Origin: Acidimicrobiales bacterium
GTDB lineage: Bacteria > Actinomycetota > Acidimicrobiia > Acidimicrobiales > Palsa-688
Assembly: GCA_030039575.1 (NCBI GenBank)
Contig: JASHVH010000281.1
Location: forward strand, 1-7,931
Direction: 5' to 3'
Length of the DNA: 7,931 nucleotides
The notes under the pieces were generated by a model, which made no database searches, was not told where the DNA came from, and worked only from the letters and a program-made list of their open reading frames with translations. This document shows positions 1-7,140 of the stretch, piece by piece. Position numbers and translations under genes: made by a program. Every line of letters starts with the position of its first letter. The first letter of the stretch is position 1.

Positions 1-62
1 TAGGTGCCATTACCCCAGCGTCGGTGAACGGGACCAACTCGCCCATCATCGTCATGGGCTAG
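1..62 (+). CDS. possible 3' end of an upstream gene (partial)
   Basis: The reading frame starting at base 3 is open from the left edge to a TAG at 60-62 and would encode GAITPASVNGTNSPIIVMG. Its third codon positions are mostly G or C, like the real genes in the window, and it is followed about 100 bases later by a terminator-like hairpin. The frame starting at base 2 is also open until about 122, but it gives an arginine- and histidine-rich product more typical of a shadow frame. Nineteen residues are too few to name a family, so this is an inference from frame, composition and position only. Confidence 0.35.
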   Translation, partial: GAITPASVNGTNSPIIVMG

Positions 63-160
63 AAGCATCTCTCGTTCGGCCAACGCGTTCAAGTCGAGCT
101 GGAAGTGGGGCGGTGGCGTGCTAATGTGACGACCCCCTGCGAGGGACGGCGCCCGCCAAC

Positions 161-184
161 GCAGGTTGCGACCTGCTCTTTTGT
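161..184 (+). terminator. candidate intrinsic terminator
   Basis: GCAGGT (161-166) and ACCTGC (171-176) form a perfect 6-bp stem around a TGCG tetraloop. It is followed at once by a T-rich tail, TCTTTTGTT. This fits a short Rho-independent terminator on the + strand, about 100 bases past the possible stop at 60-62. The stem is short and the T-run is interrupted by C and G, so strength is uncertain. The complementary strand lacks a U-tail on its downstream side, so it would be one-directional. Confidence 0.4.
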
Positions 185-234
185 TCCCCTGATACCCAGA
201 GCCTTCATTTGTCGCGTCGCTACGGAAATCTGGC

Positions 235-332
235 GGTGAGCCTCGCTGCCGGGGCCCCCGGGCCCAAGCGCACAACTCCGGGCGCCAAGGCGAGGCGTAC
301 TCGTCGCGCCACCCTCGGAGGCGACGCTCACT
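235..332 (+). other. foldable stretch, possible structured RNA
   Basis: By eye the RNA could form a three-way junction. The outer stem is GGTGAGC (235-241) with GCTCACT (326-332), including one G-U pair. One inner hairpin pairs CTCGC (242-246) with GCGAG (290-294), and another pairs GTCGC (303-307) with GCGAC (321-325). An alternative 7-bp stem, GCCTCGC (240-246) with GCGAGGC (290-296), would replace the outer one. It does not match any riboswitch consensus I recognise, including c-di-AMP, cobalamin and glycine. In DNA this GC-rich, stems of this length arise often by chance. Confidence 0.2.
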
Positions 333-399
333 TCGTGGCCCCGTCGTCTGCGGCCGGACCTGGCTATGGTGGCCTCCTCCTGATTAGTAAATGAGGACC

Positions 400-451
400 G
401 GGCCCCATAGGCTGGCCCACGATAGCGGGGGCCCACGATAGCGGGGGCCCA
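400..451. repeat. 16-nt tandem repeat with GGGCCC palindromes
   Basis: GGCCCACGATAGCGGG occurs exactly at 414-429 and again at 430-445. A third partial copy, GGCCCA, follows at 446-451. A decayed copy, GGGCCCCATAGGCT, precedes them at 400-413. Each boundary makes a GGGCCC palindrome, so 429-434 and 445-450 can pair as a 6-bp stem with ACGATAGCGG in the loop. An outer arm, GCCCCAT (402-408) with ATGGGGC (451-457), could close the whole array. There are no spacers and the period is 16, so it is not a CRISPR array. It may be a short unstable tandem duplication or a cluster of protein-binding sites. It lies 136 bases upstream of the methyltransferase start. Confidence 0.85.
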
Positions 452-586
452 TGGGGCGGAGAAGCCGGGGGGGCGCGAGGTGAAACCCGTGACTTTGAGT
501 GCAGTTATCAGGGGAGTTTGCCTTTTTGTCAGCCTCGTACCGGGCGGCTCGACCGGTGTCAAGGCAGCCGCCGTCCACTCCTGGTC

Positions 587-1360
587 ATGAGCACGCCCGT
601 GACGTTCGACGAACTTGTGGCCGAGGGCGCTTCAGTACCGGTCGAGGGTTGGGACTTCTCCTGGTTCGAGGGGAGGGCCACTGAAGAACGCCCATCATGG
701 GCCTACGCCAGGTTGCTCGTCGACCGCGTCGGGCGGGTCACCGGCGCCCTCGACGTCCAGACCGGCGGCGGCGAGGTGTTCGCCGAAGTGCTGGCGCAAG
801 TCCAACGGCTTCCAGTCAAGCTGGCGGCGACAGAAGCGTGGCCGCCGAACCTGGAAATTGCCACTCGCAAACTGGCGCCGTTCGGGGTCTCGGTGCTCGA
901 GGCGGCCGACGACGGGCCGCTGCCTTTTGCAGACGAGAGCTTCGAATTGGTGGTCAGCAGGCACCCCGTGGTCACGGTCTGGGACGAGATAGCCCGGGTC
1001 CTCGCTCCTGGCGGCTCTTACCTCTCCCAGCAAATAGGGGCCGGTTCCAACCGTGAACTCATCGATTTCATGATGGGGCCCCAGATCCCCGGCGACGCCC
1101 GCGACCCGGCTCGGGCGGTGCATGAGGCAGAGGCGGCGGGCCTGGTCGTGGTCGACCTGCGCCAGGAACCGCTTCGCACCGTTTTCAACGACGTTGGTGC
1201 CGTCGTCCACTTCCTCCGTAAGGTCGTTTGGACTGTCCCCGACTTCAGCGTCGAGAAATATCGTCATCGCCTCCTGGCCCTTCACGAGCGTATCGAGCAG
1301 GAGGGCCCCTTTGTCGCCTTCGCCCAACGCTTCCTTATCGAAGCGAAAAAGCCGGCCTGA
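587..1360 (+). CDS. class I SAM-dependent methyltransferase
   Basis: This 257-residue cytoplasmic protein has the layout of a class I (Rossmann-fold) SAM-dependent methyltransferase. Motif I is at about residues 54-63 (ALDVQTGGGE), the glycine-rich SAM loop, with Gln where a Gly usually follows the Asp-Val pair. An acidic second-strand region is at 79-92 (LAATEAWPPNLEIA). The stretch DDGPLPFADESFELVVSRH (108-126) matches the usual motif before and in strand 4, and IARVLAPGGSYLSQQIG (135-151) is the typical post-strand-4 helix and strand 5. The ATG at 587 was chosen because MSTPVTFDELV begins a well-ordered domain. An in-frame TTG at 518 adds 23 residues of poor composition and has a GGGGAG only one base before it. 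No strong Shine-Dalgarno precedes 587, so the transcript could be leaderless. The substrate is unknown: small molecule, RNA and protein are all possible. There is no operon partner upstream, and the next gene starts 148 bases downstream. Confidence 0.85.
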   Translation: MSTPVTFDELVAEGASVPVEGWDFSWFEGRATEERPSWAYARLLVDRVGRVTGALDVQTGGGEVFAEVLAQVQRLPVKLAATEAWPPNLEIATRKLAPFGVSVLEAADDGPLPFADESFELVVSRHPVVTVWDEIARVLAPGGSYLSQQIGAGSNRELIDFMMGPQIPGDARDPARAVHEAEAAGLVVVDLRQEPLRTVFNDVGAVVHFLRKVVWTVPDFSVEKYRHRLLALHERIEQEGPFVAFAQRFLIEAKKPA

Positions 1361-1437
1361 GCAACGCCACCCGACCACGGCAGCCAACGGGGTATTGCGT
1401 CCAGGCGGGCGTCCACGTGGCGCCTCGAGCGCTCCAC

Positions 1438-1466
1438 CGTTTATTGTTGGGGCCCGAAGTTATAAA
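1438..1466 (+). promoter_or_regulatory. candidate promoter of the GH15 gene
   Basis: TATAAA at 1461-1466 is the only A/T-rich hexamer in the gap between the methyltransferase and the GH15 gene. It is a good match to a sigma-70-type -10 box. It would start transcription near 1472, giving a leader of about 37 bases. The hexamer 17 bases upstream (1438-1443, CGTTTA) is a poor -35, and TTGTTG (1444-1449) is too close at 11 bases, so an activator or extended contacts would be needed. An 8-bp palindrome, CCACGTGG, lies further up at 1413-1420 and could be a regulator site. Confidence 0.3.
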
Positions 1467-1496
1467 AGCGGATCCGGGACGACCGGCGGTGAGGAC

Positions 1497-1503
1497 AAGG
1501 GGG
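1497..1503 (+). promoter_or_regulatory. ribosome binding site fixing the GH15 start
   Basis: AAGGGGG lies five bases before the GTG at 1509. It is the reason for choosing this GTG, whose product begins with a classical signal peptide, over any upstream start that would run back into the methyltransferase gene. Confidence 0.7.
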
Positions 1504-1508
1504 CAGCG

Positions 1509-4500
1509 GTGCGGGAACTGACGCATCCAGTCAAGAAGGTTTTTGCCATCGCGGGGCTTACAGCGCTCTGCGTCAGTCCCGGGGTGGCGCTGGTGCCGGC
1601 TGCCGCCTCCGCCACGACGTTCCCGACCCTGGAGCAGGCCTTCGACAACGTCGGCATCACGGCTCCGGCAGATGCCACCGTGGGCAATTTCGACGGTATC
1701 GGCGACAGTTTTTCCAGCACAGGGTTGGCTAGCGACGCCCTCGTGCCCGGCGCCAGGCTGCTCCACGACGGGCTCCGGGTCGATTGGCCGGACATCGCCC
1801 CCGGTTCGCCGGACAACGTCGTCGCAGACGGTCAGACGGTGGCGCTGGACGGGCAGGGATCGACCCTCGGTATCGTGGGCGCGTCCGCGTACGGCTCAGC
1901 CAGCGGGACGTTCACAGTTACCTACGCAGACGGTACGTCGACGAGCGGGTCAGTGAGTTTCTCGGACTGGGTCGACGAGCAGCCGGCCTCGGGCACCGAC
2001 TTCCTGGCCACCACGGGCGGCTGGGACCCGGGCGGGAGCATCCCGGTCAGCCTGTCGTACGCGGCCATCCCCATCAACCCGGCCGAACAGGTCGCCTCCG
2101 TCACCCTGCCTACCGTCAGCGCCGCGGTCGGCAACGGTGTGAACGCAATGCACATATTCGACCTGGTCATCGGCACCCCCGGGGCAGAAGCGGCGGGCGC
2201 GCCGGGGGCGGCCTCCTACTACGACCTGGCCCGGAAGGACTGCGTCGGGACGGCCGCAGACACGGCGTCCAAGGTTTGGTACACGGTGGCCGACGGGGCC
2301 CTTTCTGACACGTACGCGCCGACCATCGACAACACCGACGTGAAGAGCCTCGACCCGATCGTTACCGGCCCCGGCTTTACGGCTCTCCAGCCCCGCGACA
2401 TGACCTATACAGTCAGTGAGCTCGGGACCACCGGGATGGCGTGCAGGGTGGTGGCCCTGGACTCGGCTCAGCACTTCGCCATCGTCAGCGACTTCATCAC
2501 GGACCCCTTCACGGAGTCCGTCGTCATGCAGGAAAGCCTGGTCGACCTCCCCGGTGCCCCCTCGGGGCTGCACGTCTACCTGCGTTTCAACCCGTTGCTA
2601 AATGGCCACGGCGGCGGGGGGACGGACAATGCCGGAGGGGAATCGGCCACGATCGTGCAGACCCGGCGCGGGCCGGTCCCATTGTCGTACTCCACTAATT
2701 CGTTCACCGAGGCCGTCAACCGCAGCTACGCCACGCCCATTTACGCCGCTCTGGCTGCCGAACAGCCTTTCGCCGATGTCGAGACGGGTTTCGTCGGTGC
2801 CTCCAGTGACGGGCTCAACGAACTCGACACCTCAGGTACGCTCGCCGCCGGGCCCCCCGACGCCGACAACGGCAACGTGGTCCAGACGGTGGAGCTCTCG
2901 TTGGGGAACAGCGCGGCTTCGCCGCCGGCCACGTCCGCAGCTTCTCCGTCCGGGGGGCTCGGGGCTTATGGTGACAGCTCCAACTTCGCGGCAGGACCGT
3001 CCGGCTGTGGTCCGGGCGGCTTGGGGCAAGAGGGGCTGGCAAACGAGGGCGCAGCGAGCATCTCCCCGGCCGCCATCGCCGACTCGGTGACCAGCGCCGC
3101 CGGTTTGACCACCCGGCTGCCTGTGGCGGCGGTGCAAAGCCAAACAGTGGCGCTCGGCTTTGGCCAGACCGAAGGGGCAGCGCTCGGCGCCGCGCTGACT
3201 GCTTCAGCCACGCCGTTTGCCGCCACGTTCAACGCTTACCAGGGCCAATGGGCCGCCTACGACAGCCACCTGTGCGCTCCCGGCGACGTGGGCAACGGGG
3301 GCGGGCCGGCTGGGCCTTCTGCCCACTCGGCCCCGTTGAGCTCCGCCAATATCGACAGGGCGTACTGGCTCTCGGCCAACGTGATCAAGGCCAGCGAGGA
3401 CAAGACGTTCCTCGGGGCCACCGCCGCCTCCCTGTCCAGCCCATGGGGCCAAGCCGTACCGGCCGGGCAGTTCGGGACCGATGACCTGGCGCCCTACTTC
3501 GGCTCTTACCGCGAGGTCTTCCCGCGCGATTCGTACGAGACGTTCACCGGTTTCCTCGCCGATGGCGACCGGAGCACCGCTCAGCAGATGGTCTATTACT
3601 TCTTCGACAACATGCAGCTGCCCAACGGCTCTTTCCCCCGCAACGGGCTCCTGAACGGCGAGGCCGCTCCCGATACCGCCGGGTTACAGCTCGACGAGAC
3701 GGCCGACCCGATCCTGATGGCCTACGAGGCCGGCCTGTCGGGTGACACCAACCTCTACCTGGACCACATCAAGCCGGCGGCCGACTTCCTGGTCGCCAAC
3801 GGTCCGGCCGATGGCGTGGAGCGCTGGGAAGAACAGTCCGGCTTCTCGCCCTCCACCATGGCCGACGAGGTGGCGGGGCTGGTGGCGGCGGCCAGCATCG
3901 CTCAGGTCCAGGGCGACACGGCCTCCGAGCGCCTGTTCCTGGCCACGGCCGACGACTTCCGCCAGCTCATCCTGGCCACGACGGTGACGACCAACGGCCC
4001 GCTGTCCACCAGCCCGTACTTCATCCGGGTGGACAAGACGGGCGACCCCGACCAGGACGCGATGTACACGCTGAACAACGGCAATAACACCGAAGTCGAC
4101 CAACGCACCGTTATTGACCAGGGGTTCCTCGAGCTGACCCGGCTGGGTGAGCTACCGGCAAGCAGCTCGCTGGTGACCAACTCGCTGGCCGTGGCGGCCA
4201 ACGCCATCGACGTACAGACGGCCTCAGGCACCGGGATCCTGCGTTACAACGGCGACGGGTACGGCGACTGCGAAGCGGGCACGGTGAGCGACCCGGTGAA
4301 CCACACCACGAGCACGTGCACCACCACCGGCGAGCCGTGGGCGACGACCGACACGGGGACGGGGCACCCATGGCCGGTGCTTTCGGGCGAGAACGGCGAG
4401 TACCAAGTGCTCGCCGGCGATACGTCGGCGGCGGACTCGGACCTGCAGTTCATGCTCACTTCGGCCTCCGGCATCGGGCTCGTGCCTGAGCAGGTCTGGG

Positions 4501-5876
4501 ACTTCCCCGACGTCGCCCCATCGCCTTATGGCTCCGACCCGACGACCGCGTCCATAGGCTTCGTGAACGGCCAGGCCGACGGCTCGGCCGCCCCGCTGAC
4601 CTGGGCACAGGCGCAATTGCTGCGCCTCATCCGGGACATGGGCGCCAACCGGCTCGTGGACCAACCGGGGATAGTGGCGGACCGCTACCTGAAGAGCCCG
4701 CCGGCAGTTGCCCCCCTGACGGCCACGGCGTCCACTCTCCAGGTCACCGGGGGCGATGTCCCGGTCAACCTCAGCCGGCCGTCGGTCACCGTTGACGCCA
4801 GTTCGGCGGGGATAACGGTCAGCGGCGACACTGTAGGGCTCACGGTGACCGCGACCACAGTGCCCGGCGCTACGGTCGACGTTGCCGTTACGGGGACGGC
4901 GCTGGGAGCGTCGGCGCCGACCACGACCATCACCACCGCGACGACCGCCCCGAGCGGGGACGTCTCAGTGCAAGTGGACCTCGAGCCGGGCACAAACTCG
5001 GTCGAGGTGGCGACGACGGCGCCGGGAGCCACCAACGAAGCCATTTTCAGCGTCACCAACCTGATCGTCCCGGGCACGGTCGTGCTGAACGTGCCGGGGG
5101 CCCCGGGAGGTGGTTACGGCCCGGGCACCTATGGTTACCCCACGGCGACAAACTCGCCAGGGGTCCCGACTTTCCCGCCTGGGGCGTTCGAACTGAACGG
5201 CCTTACCGTGATCGACTCGGGCTCCACCGTCACCTTCCAGGTGGGCATCGTCAACCTCGTCCCGACGTTCGGGCCACTGGACGGGGCGCAGCTGGTCGAC
5301 TTTTATATTCATGCCCCGAGCACGAGTACGACAGAGTTCCAGTCCACGGCGGCGGCCAACCCGTGGAACTACTCGATCTCCTCGTCTGACGCCTGGAACC
5401 AATTGATCGAGGTGGACGGGTTTGGCACCGATGACTGGGTGACACCGTCCAGTACCACTGCCGGCCTCGGCCAATCCTCGAGCATCGGGACGCCACAGGT
5501 CTCCGTCGCCCAGCTCAGCGCCACGAGTTCAGGCAACACCCCCGGCGTCATCACCATCACCGTCCCGGCCGGCACGTTGGGGGCACCCGCCAGCGGAAGT
5601 TCGTGGAGCGGGTGGACGTTCACGGTGGCACTGGCCGGCCAGGACGGTTTCGGCTTCGACGATGCCCGCACGTTCACGTCTACGCCCGGTGCGTACACGT
5701 TCGGCGTCTGCACGGCCGCGATCGCCGCCGAGGCCAGCCCCCCGGCCATCTGCAGCTACAACCCGAGCGACGTGCCCTACGTGCTCGACACCATCCCGCC
5801 CAGTTCCGTTAACGTGCAGTCCGAGCTCAACCCCACGGTCAACCCGGTCGTGCTGCAGGGGGTGACCGTCCCCTGA
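1509..5876 (+). CDS. secreted GH15 glucodextranase/glucoamylase, multidomain
   Basis: This 1455-residue exported glycoside hydrolase should release beta-glucose from the non-reducing ends of alpha-glucans, as inverting GH15 enzymes do. Residues 1-35 are a signal peptide: charged start, hydrophobic core, AxA-type cleavage at ASA/TT. Residues 36-222 form a beta-rich accessory domain (TLEQAFDNVGI, PDNVVADGQTV, final MHIF) like those I recall beside GH92 and other actinobacterial glycosidases. Domain N begins near 235 (ARKDCVGTAADTASKVWYT) and holds an insertion of about 78 residues (467-544). The (alpha/alpha)6 catalytic domain spans about 617-1061. FPRD includes Arg673-Asp674, and RWEEQSG gives the probable general acid Glu774. 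RYNGDGYGD and GHPWPVLSGENGEY are typical of bacterial GH15. PEQVW gives the probable base Glu994, 220 residues on, close to the spacing in fungal glucoamylase. Domain B (about 1068-1183) is Ig-like. Domain C (about 1186-1455; GPGTYGYP, AGQDGFGFDDARTF) resembles the glucodextranase/pullulanase C-terminal S-layer-like module. No LPXTG or C-terminal membrane anchor is present. The N-A-B-C order points to glucodextranase (EC 3.2.1.70), but glucoamylase (EC 3.2.1.3) cannot be excluded. One TTA codon lies at 3684. Confidence 0.93.
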   Translation: MRELTHPVKKVFAIAGLTALCVSPGVALVPAAASATTFPTLEQAFDNVGITAPADATVGNFDGIGDSFSSTGLASDALVPGARLLHDGLRVDWPDIAPGSPDNVVADGQTVALDGQGSTLGIVGASAYGSASGTFTVTYADGTSTSGSVSFSDWVDEQPASGTDFLATTGGWDPGGSIPVSLSYAAIPINPAEQVASVTLPTVSAAVGNGVNAMHIFDLVIGTPGAEAAGAPGAASYYDLARKDCVGTAADTASKVWYTVADGALSDTYAPTIDNTDVKSLDPIVTGPGFTALQPRDMTYTVSELGTTGMACRVVALDSAQHFAIVSDFITDPFTESVVMQESLVDLPGAPSGLHVYLRFNPLLNGHGGGGTDNAGGESATIVQTRRGPVPLSYSTNSFTEAVNRSYATPIYAALAAEQPFADVETGFVGASSDGLNELDTSGTLAAGPPDADNGNVVQTVELSLGNSAASPPATSAASPSGGLGAYGDSSNFAAGPSGCGPGGLGQEGLANEGAASISPAAIADSVTSAAGLTTRLPVAAVQSQTVALGFGQTEGAALGAALTASATPFAATFNAYQGQWAAYDSHLCAPGDVGNGGGPAGPSAHSAPLSSANIDRAYWLSANVIKASEDKTFLGATAASLSSPWGQAVPAGQFGTDDLAPYFGSYREVFPRDSYETFTGFLADGDRSTAQQMVYYFFDNMQLPNGSFPRNGLLNGEAAPDTAGLQLDETADPILMAYEAGLSGDTNLYLDHIKPAADFLVANGPADGVERWEEQSGFSPSTMADEVAGLVAAASIAQVQGDTASERLFLATADDFRQLILATTVTTNGPLSTSPYFIRVDKTGDPDQDAMYTLNNGNNTEVDQRTVIDQGFLELTRLGELPASSSLVTNSLAVAANAIDVQTASGTGILRYNGDGYGDCEAGTVSDPVNHTTSTCTTTGEPWATTDTGTGHPWPVLSGENGEYQVLAGDTSAADSDLQFMLTSASGIGLVPEQVWDFPDVAPSPYGSDPTTASIGFVNGQADGSAAPLTWAQAQLLRLIRDMGANRLVDQPGIVADRYLKSPPAVAPLTATASTLQVTGGDVPVNLSRPSVTVDASSAGITVSGDTVGLTVTATTVPGATVDVAVTGTALGASAPTTTITTATTAPSGDVSVQVDLEPGTNSVEVATTAPGATNEAIFSVTNLIVPGTVVLNVPGAPGGGYGPGTYGYPTATNSPGVPTFPPGAFELNGLTVIDSGSTVTFQVGIVNLVPTFGPLDGAQLVDFYIHAPSTSTTEFQSTAAANPWNYSISSSDAWNQLIEVDGFGTDDWVTPSSTTAGLGQSSSIGTPQVSVAQLSATSSGNTPGVITITVPAGTLGAPASGSSWSGWTFTVALAGQDGFGFDDARTFTSTPGAYTFGVCTAAIAAEASPPAICSYNPSDVPYVLDTIPPSSVNVQSELNPTVNPVVLQGVTVP

Positions 5877-5879
5877 GCG

Positions 5880-7127
5880 CTAATCAACCAGTTGGCCGTG
5901 AAGGTAAGAATCGTAGGCAGAGAGGTCGAGCAGCCCGTGCCCTGAATAGTTGAACAGGATCACCCTCTCGGCTCCTTCTTCCTTGGCCGCCAGGGCCTCG
6001 TCGATCACGGCTCTTATGGCGTGGCCGGTCTCGGGCGCAGGCACGGTCCCCTGCGTCCGGGCCCAGGTCACGGCGGCCTCGAAGGTCTTCGACTGCGGGT
6101 AGGCGAGGGCTTCCATCCTGCCCGAACGCACCAACGCCGAGATGATCGGCGCGTCCCCGTGGTAACGCAGGCCGCCGGCGTGGATCGGGGGCGGGACGAA
6201 ATCGTGCCCGAGGGTGTACATGGGGAGCAACGGGGCGAAGCCGGCGGTGTCGCCGAAGTCGTACTCGAACCGTCCACCGGTAAGCGTGGGGCAGGAGGTG
6301 GGCTCTACCGCCATCAGGCGGACGTCCCGGTCAGGCACGAAGGGGAGGCTGATGCCGCCGAGGTTGGAGCCGCCACCACAGCAGCCGACCACGAGGTCGG
6401 GCCGTTCCTCGCCGGCTAAGCGTAACTGCGCCTTCGCCTCCTGGCCAATAACCGTCTGATGGAGCAGCACGTGGTTCAGGACCGACCCGAGCGAGTAGTG
6501 AGTGTCCGCCCGGCTGGCCGCCTCGCGTACGGCGTCGCTGATGGCGGTGCCGAGGGACCCCGGGTGCCCGGGGTCGTCGATGGGGCTCGCCACCACGTTG
6601 CCGCCCCACGTTTCCATGAGCACGCGCCGGTACGGCTTTTGCTCGTACGACGCCCGCACCATATAAACCTTGCATTCGAGGCCGAACAACGCCGACGCGA
6701 ACGACAGTGCACTGCCCCACTGGCCGGCGCCCGTCTCGGTGGTGAGGCGGCCGATACCCTCGGACTTGTTGTAGAAGGCCTGCGGTACGGCGGTGTTCGG
6801 CTTGTGCGAGCCGGGCGGCGAAACGGACTCGTCCTTGTAGTAAATGCGGGCCGGCGTCCCCAGGGCCGCTTCGAGACGCGTGGCCCGGACGAGCGGGGTA
6901 GGCCGCCACAACCGCAGGACGTCCAGGACTTCGCCCGGTATTTCGACATAAGGCTCGCCGGTCACCTCCTGGGCGATCAGCGCCATTGGGAAAAGGGGGG
7001 CCAGGTCGTCCGGGCCTACGGGCTCTCTGGTGACCGGGTGGAGTGGCGGCTCGAGCGGCCCCTCCAGGTGCGGGACGACGTTGAACCACGTGGTCGGCAT
7101 ATCCGCTTCAGGCAGGTCCCAGCGCAT
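5880..7127 (-). CDS. trpB2: TrpB2-type tryptophan synthase beta chain
   Basis: This 415-residue cytoplasmic PLP enzyme of the tryptophan synthase beta family would condense indole with L-serine to make tryptophan. The Schiff-base lysine is Lys109 in GSHKPNTA. The catalytic glutamate is Glu131 in [11 protein letters not shown]. The PLP-phosphate loop is GGGSN at 251-255 ([10 protein letters not shown]). The N-terminal stretch before RPTPLVRA (about 75 residues, with [18 protein letters not shown]) and the block [22 protein letters not shown] (210-231) mark it as the TrpB2 subgroup rather than TrpB1. Length is near the family norm. The start is the ATG whose complement lies at 7125-7127, because GAGGAGGGAC precedes it. 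An in-frame extension to 7247 adds 40 residues unlike the family. No trpA or other trp gene is in the window. TrpB2 proteins are usually stand-alone, and some act without a TrpA or use other acceptors or donors such as O-phosphoserine. The stop lies three bases from that of the convergent GH15 gene. Confidence 0.93.
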   Translation of the reverse strand: MRWDLPEADMPTTWFNVVPHLEGPLEPPLHPVTREPVGPDDLAPLFPMALIAQEVTGEPYVEIPGEVLDVLRLWRPTPLVRATRLEAALGTPARIYYKDESVSPPGSHKPNTAVPQAFYNKSEGIGRLTTETGAGQWGSALSFASALFGLECKVYMVRASYEQKPYRRVLMETWGGNVVASPIDDPGHPGSLGTAISDAVREAASRADTHYSLGSVLNHVLLHQTVIGQEAKAQLRLAGEERPDLVVGCCGGGSNLGGISLPFVPDRDVRLMAVEPTSCPTLTGGRFEYDFGDTAGFAPLLPMYTLGHDFVPPPIHAGGLRYHGDAPIISALVRSGRMEALAYPQSKTFEAAVTWARTQGTVPAPETGHAIRAVIDEALAAKEEGAERVILFNYSGHGLLDLSAYDSYLHGQLVD

Positions 7128-7135
7128 GATTTGTC

Positions 7136-7140
7136 CCTCC
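7136..7140 (-). promoter_or_regulatory. ribosome binding site of trpB2
   Basis: On the minus strand GGAGG lies eight bases before the ATG that ends at 7127. It sits within a longer GAGGAGGGAC (7133-7142). It decides this start against the longer reading frame. Confidence 0.75.

Larger units (their letters stand above)
63..586. other. 524-bp stretch without a convincing gene
   Basis: No frame here looks like a gene. Open frames exist on both strands, but they need alternative starts, lack ribosome binding sites and give low-complexity Arg/Pro/Gly-rich products. The stretch holds a terminator-like hairpin, a foldable region and a tandem 16-nt repeat, each listed separately. A 16-nt repeat shifts frame at each copy, which argues against translation through it. 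The last part (480-586) is presumably the promoter and leader of the methyltransferase, but no convincing -35/-10 pair was found. Confidence 0.6.

Noticed and set aside
400..451. CRISPR array
   Set aside because: Repeats are directly adjacent at a 16-nt period with no spacers, and no cas gene is present.
185..515. 10-bp inverted repeat TCCCCTGATA (185-194) and TATCAGGGGA (506-515), considered as ends of a mobile element
   Set aside because: A 10-bp match is likely by chance at this range, does not extend, has no flanking target duplication, and the interior codes for nothing.
89..562. 157-codon open frame on the minus strand across the non-coding stretch
   Set aside because: It needs an alternative start, has no ribosome binding site, gives a low-complexity product, and runs through a 16-nt repeat that shifts frame at each copy.
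695..1387. 230-codon minus-strand frame opposite the methyltransferase
   Set aside because: It is the antisense shadow of a clear methyltransferase gene. The product shows no recognisable domain.
1413..1420. CCACGTGG palindrome as a definite operator
   Set aside because: An 8-bp palindrome is expected often in GC-rich DNA and no second copy or matching regulator is in the window. It is kept only as a note in the promoter entry.
1122..1508. Upstream extension of the GH15 frame into the methyltransferase gene
   Set aside because: The extra 129 residues are an arginine/serine-rich shadow of the methyltransferase. A good ribosome binding site and a signal peptide fix the start at 1509.
3684..3686. 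TTA codon in the GH15 gene as a sign of bldA-type control
   Set aside because: One TTA codon in 1455 codons means little unless the host is a Streptomyces relative, which the sequence does not show.
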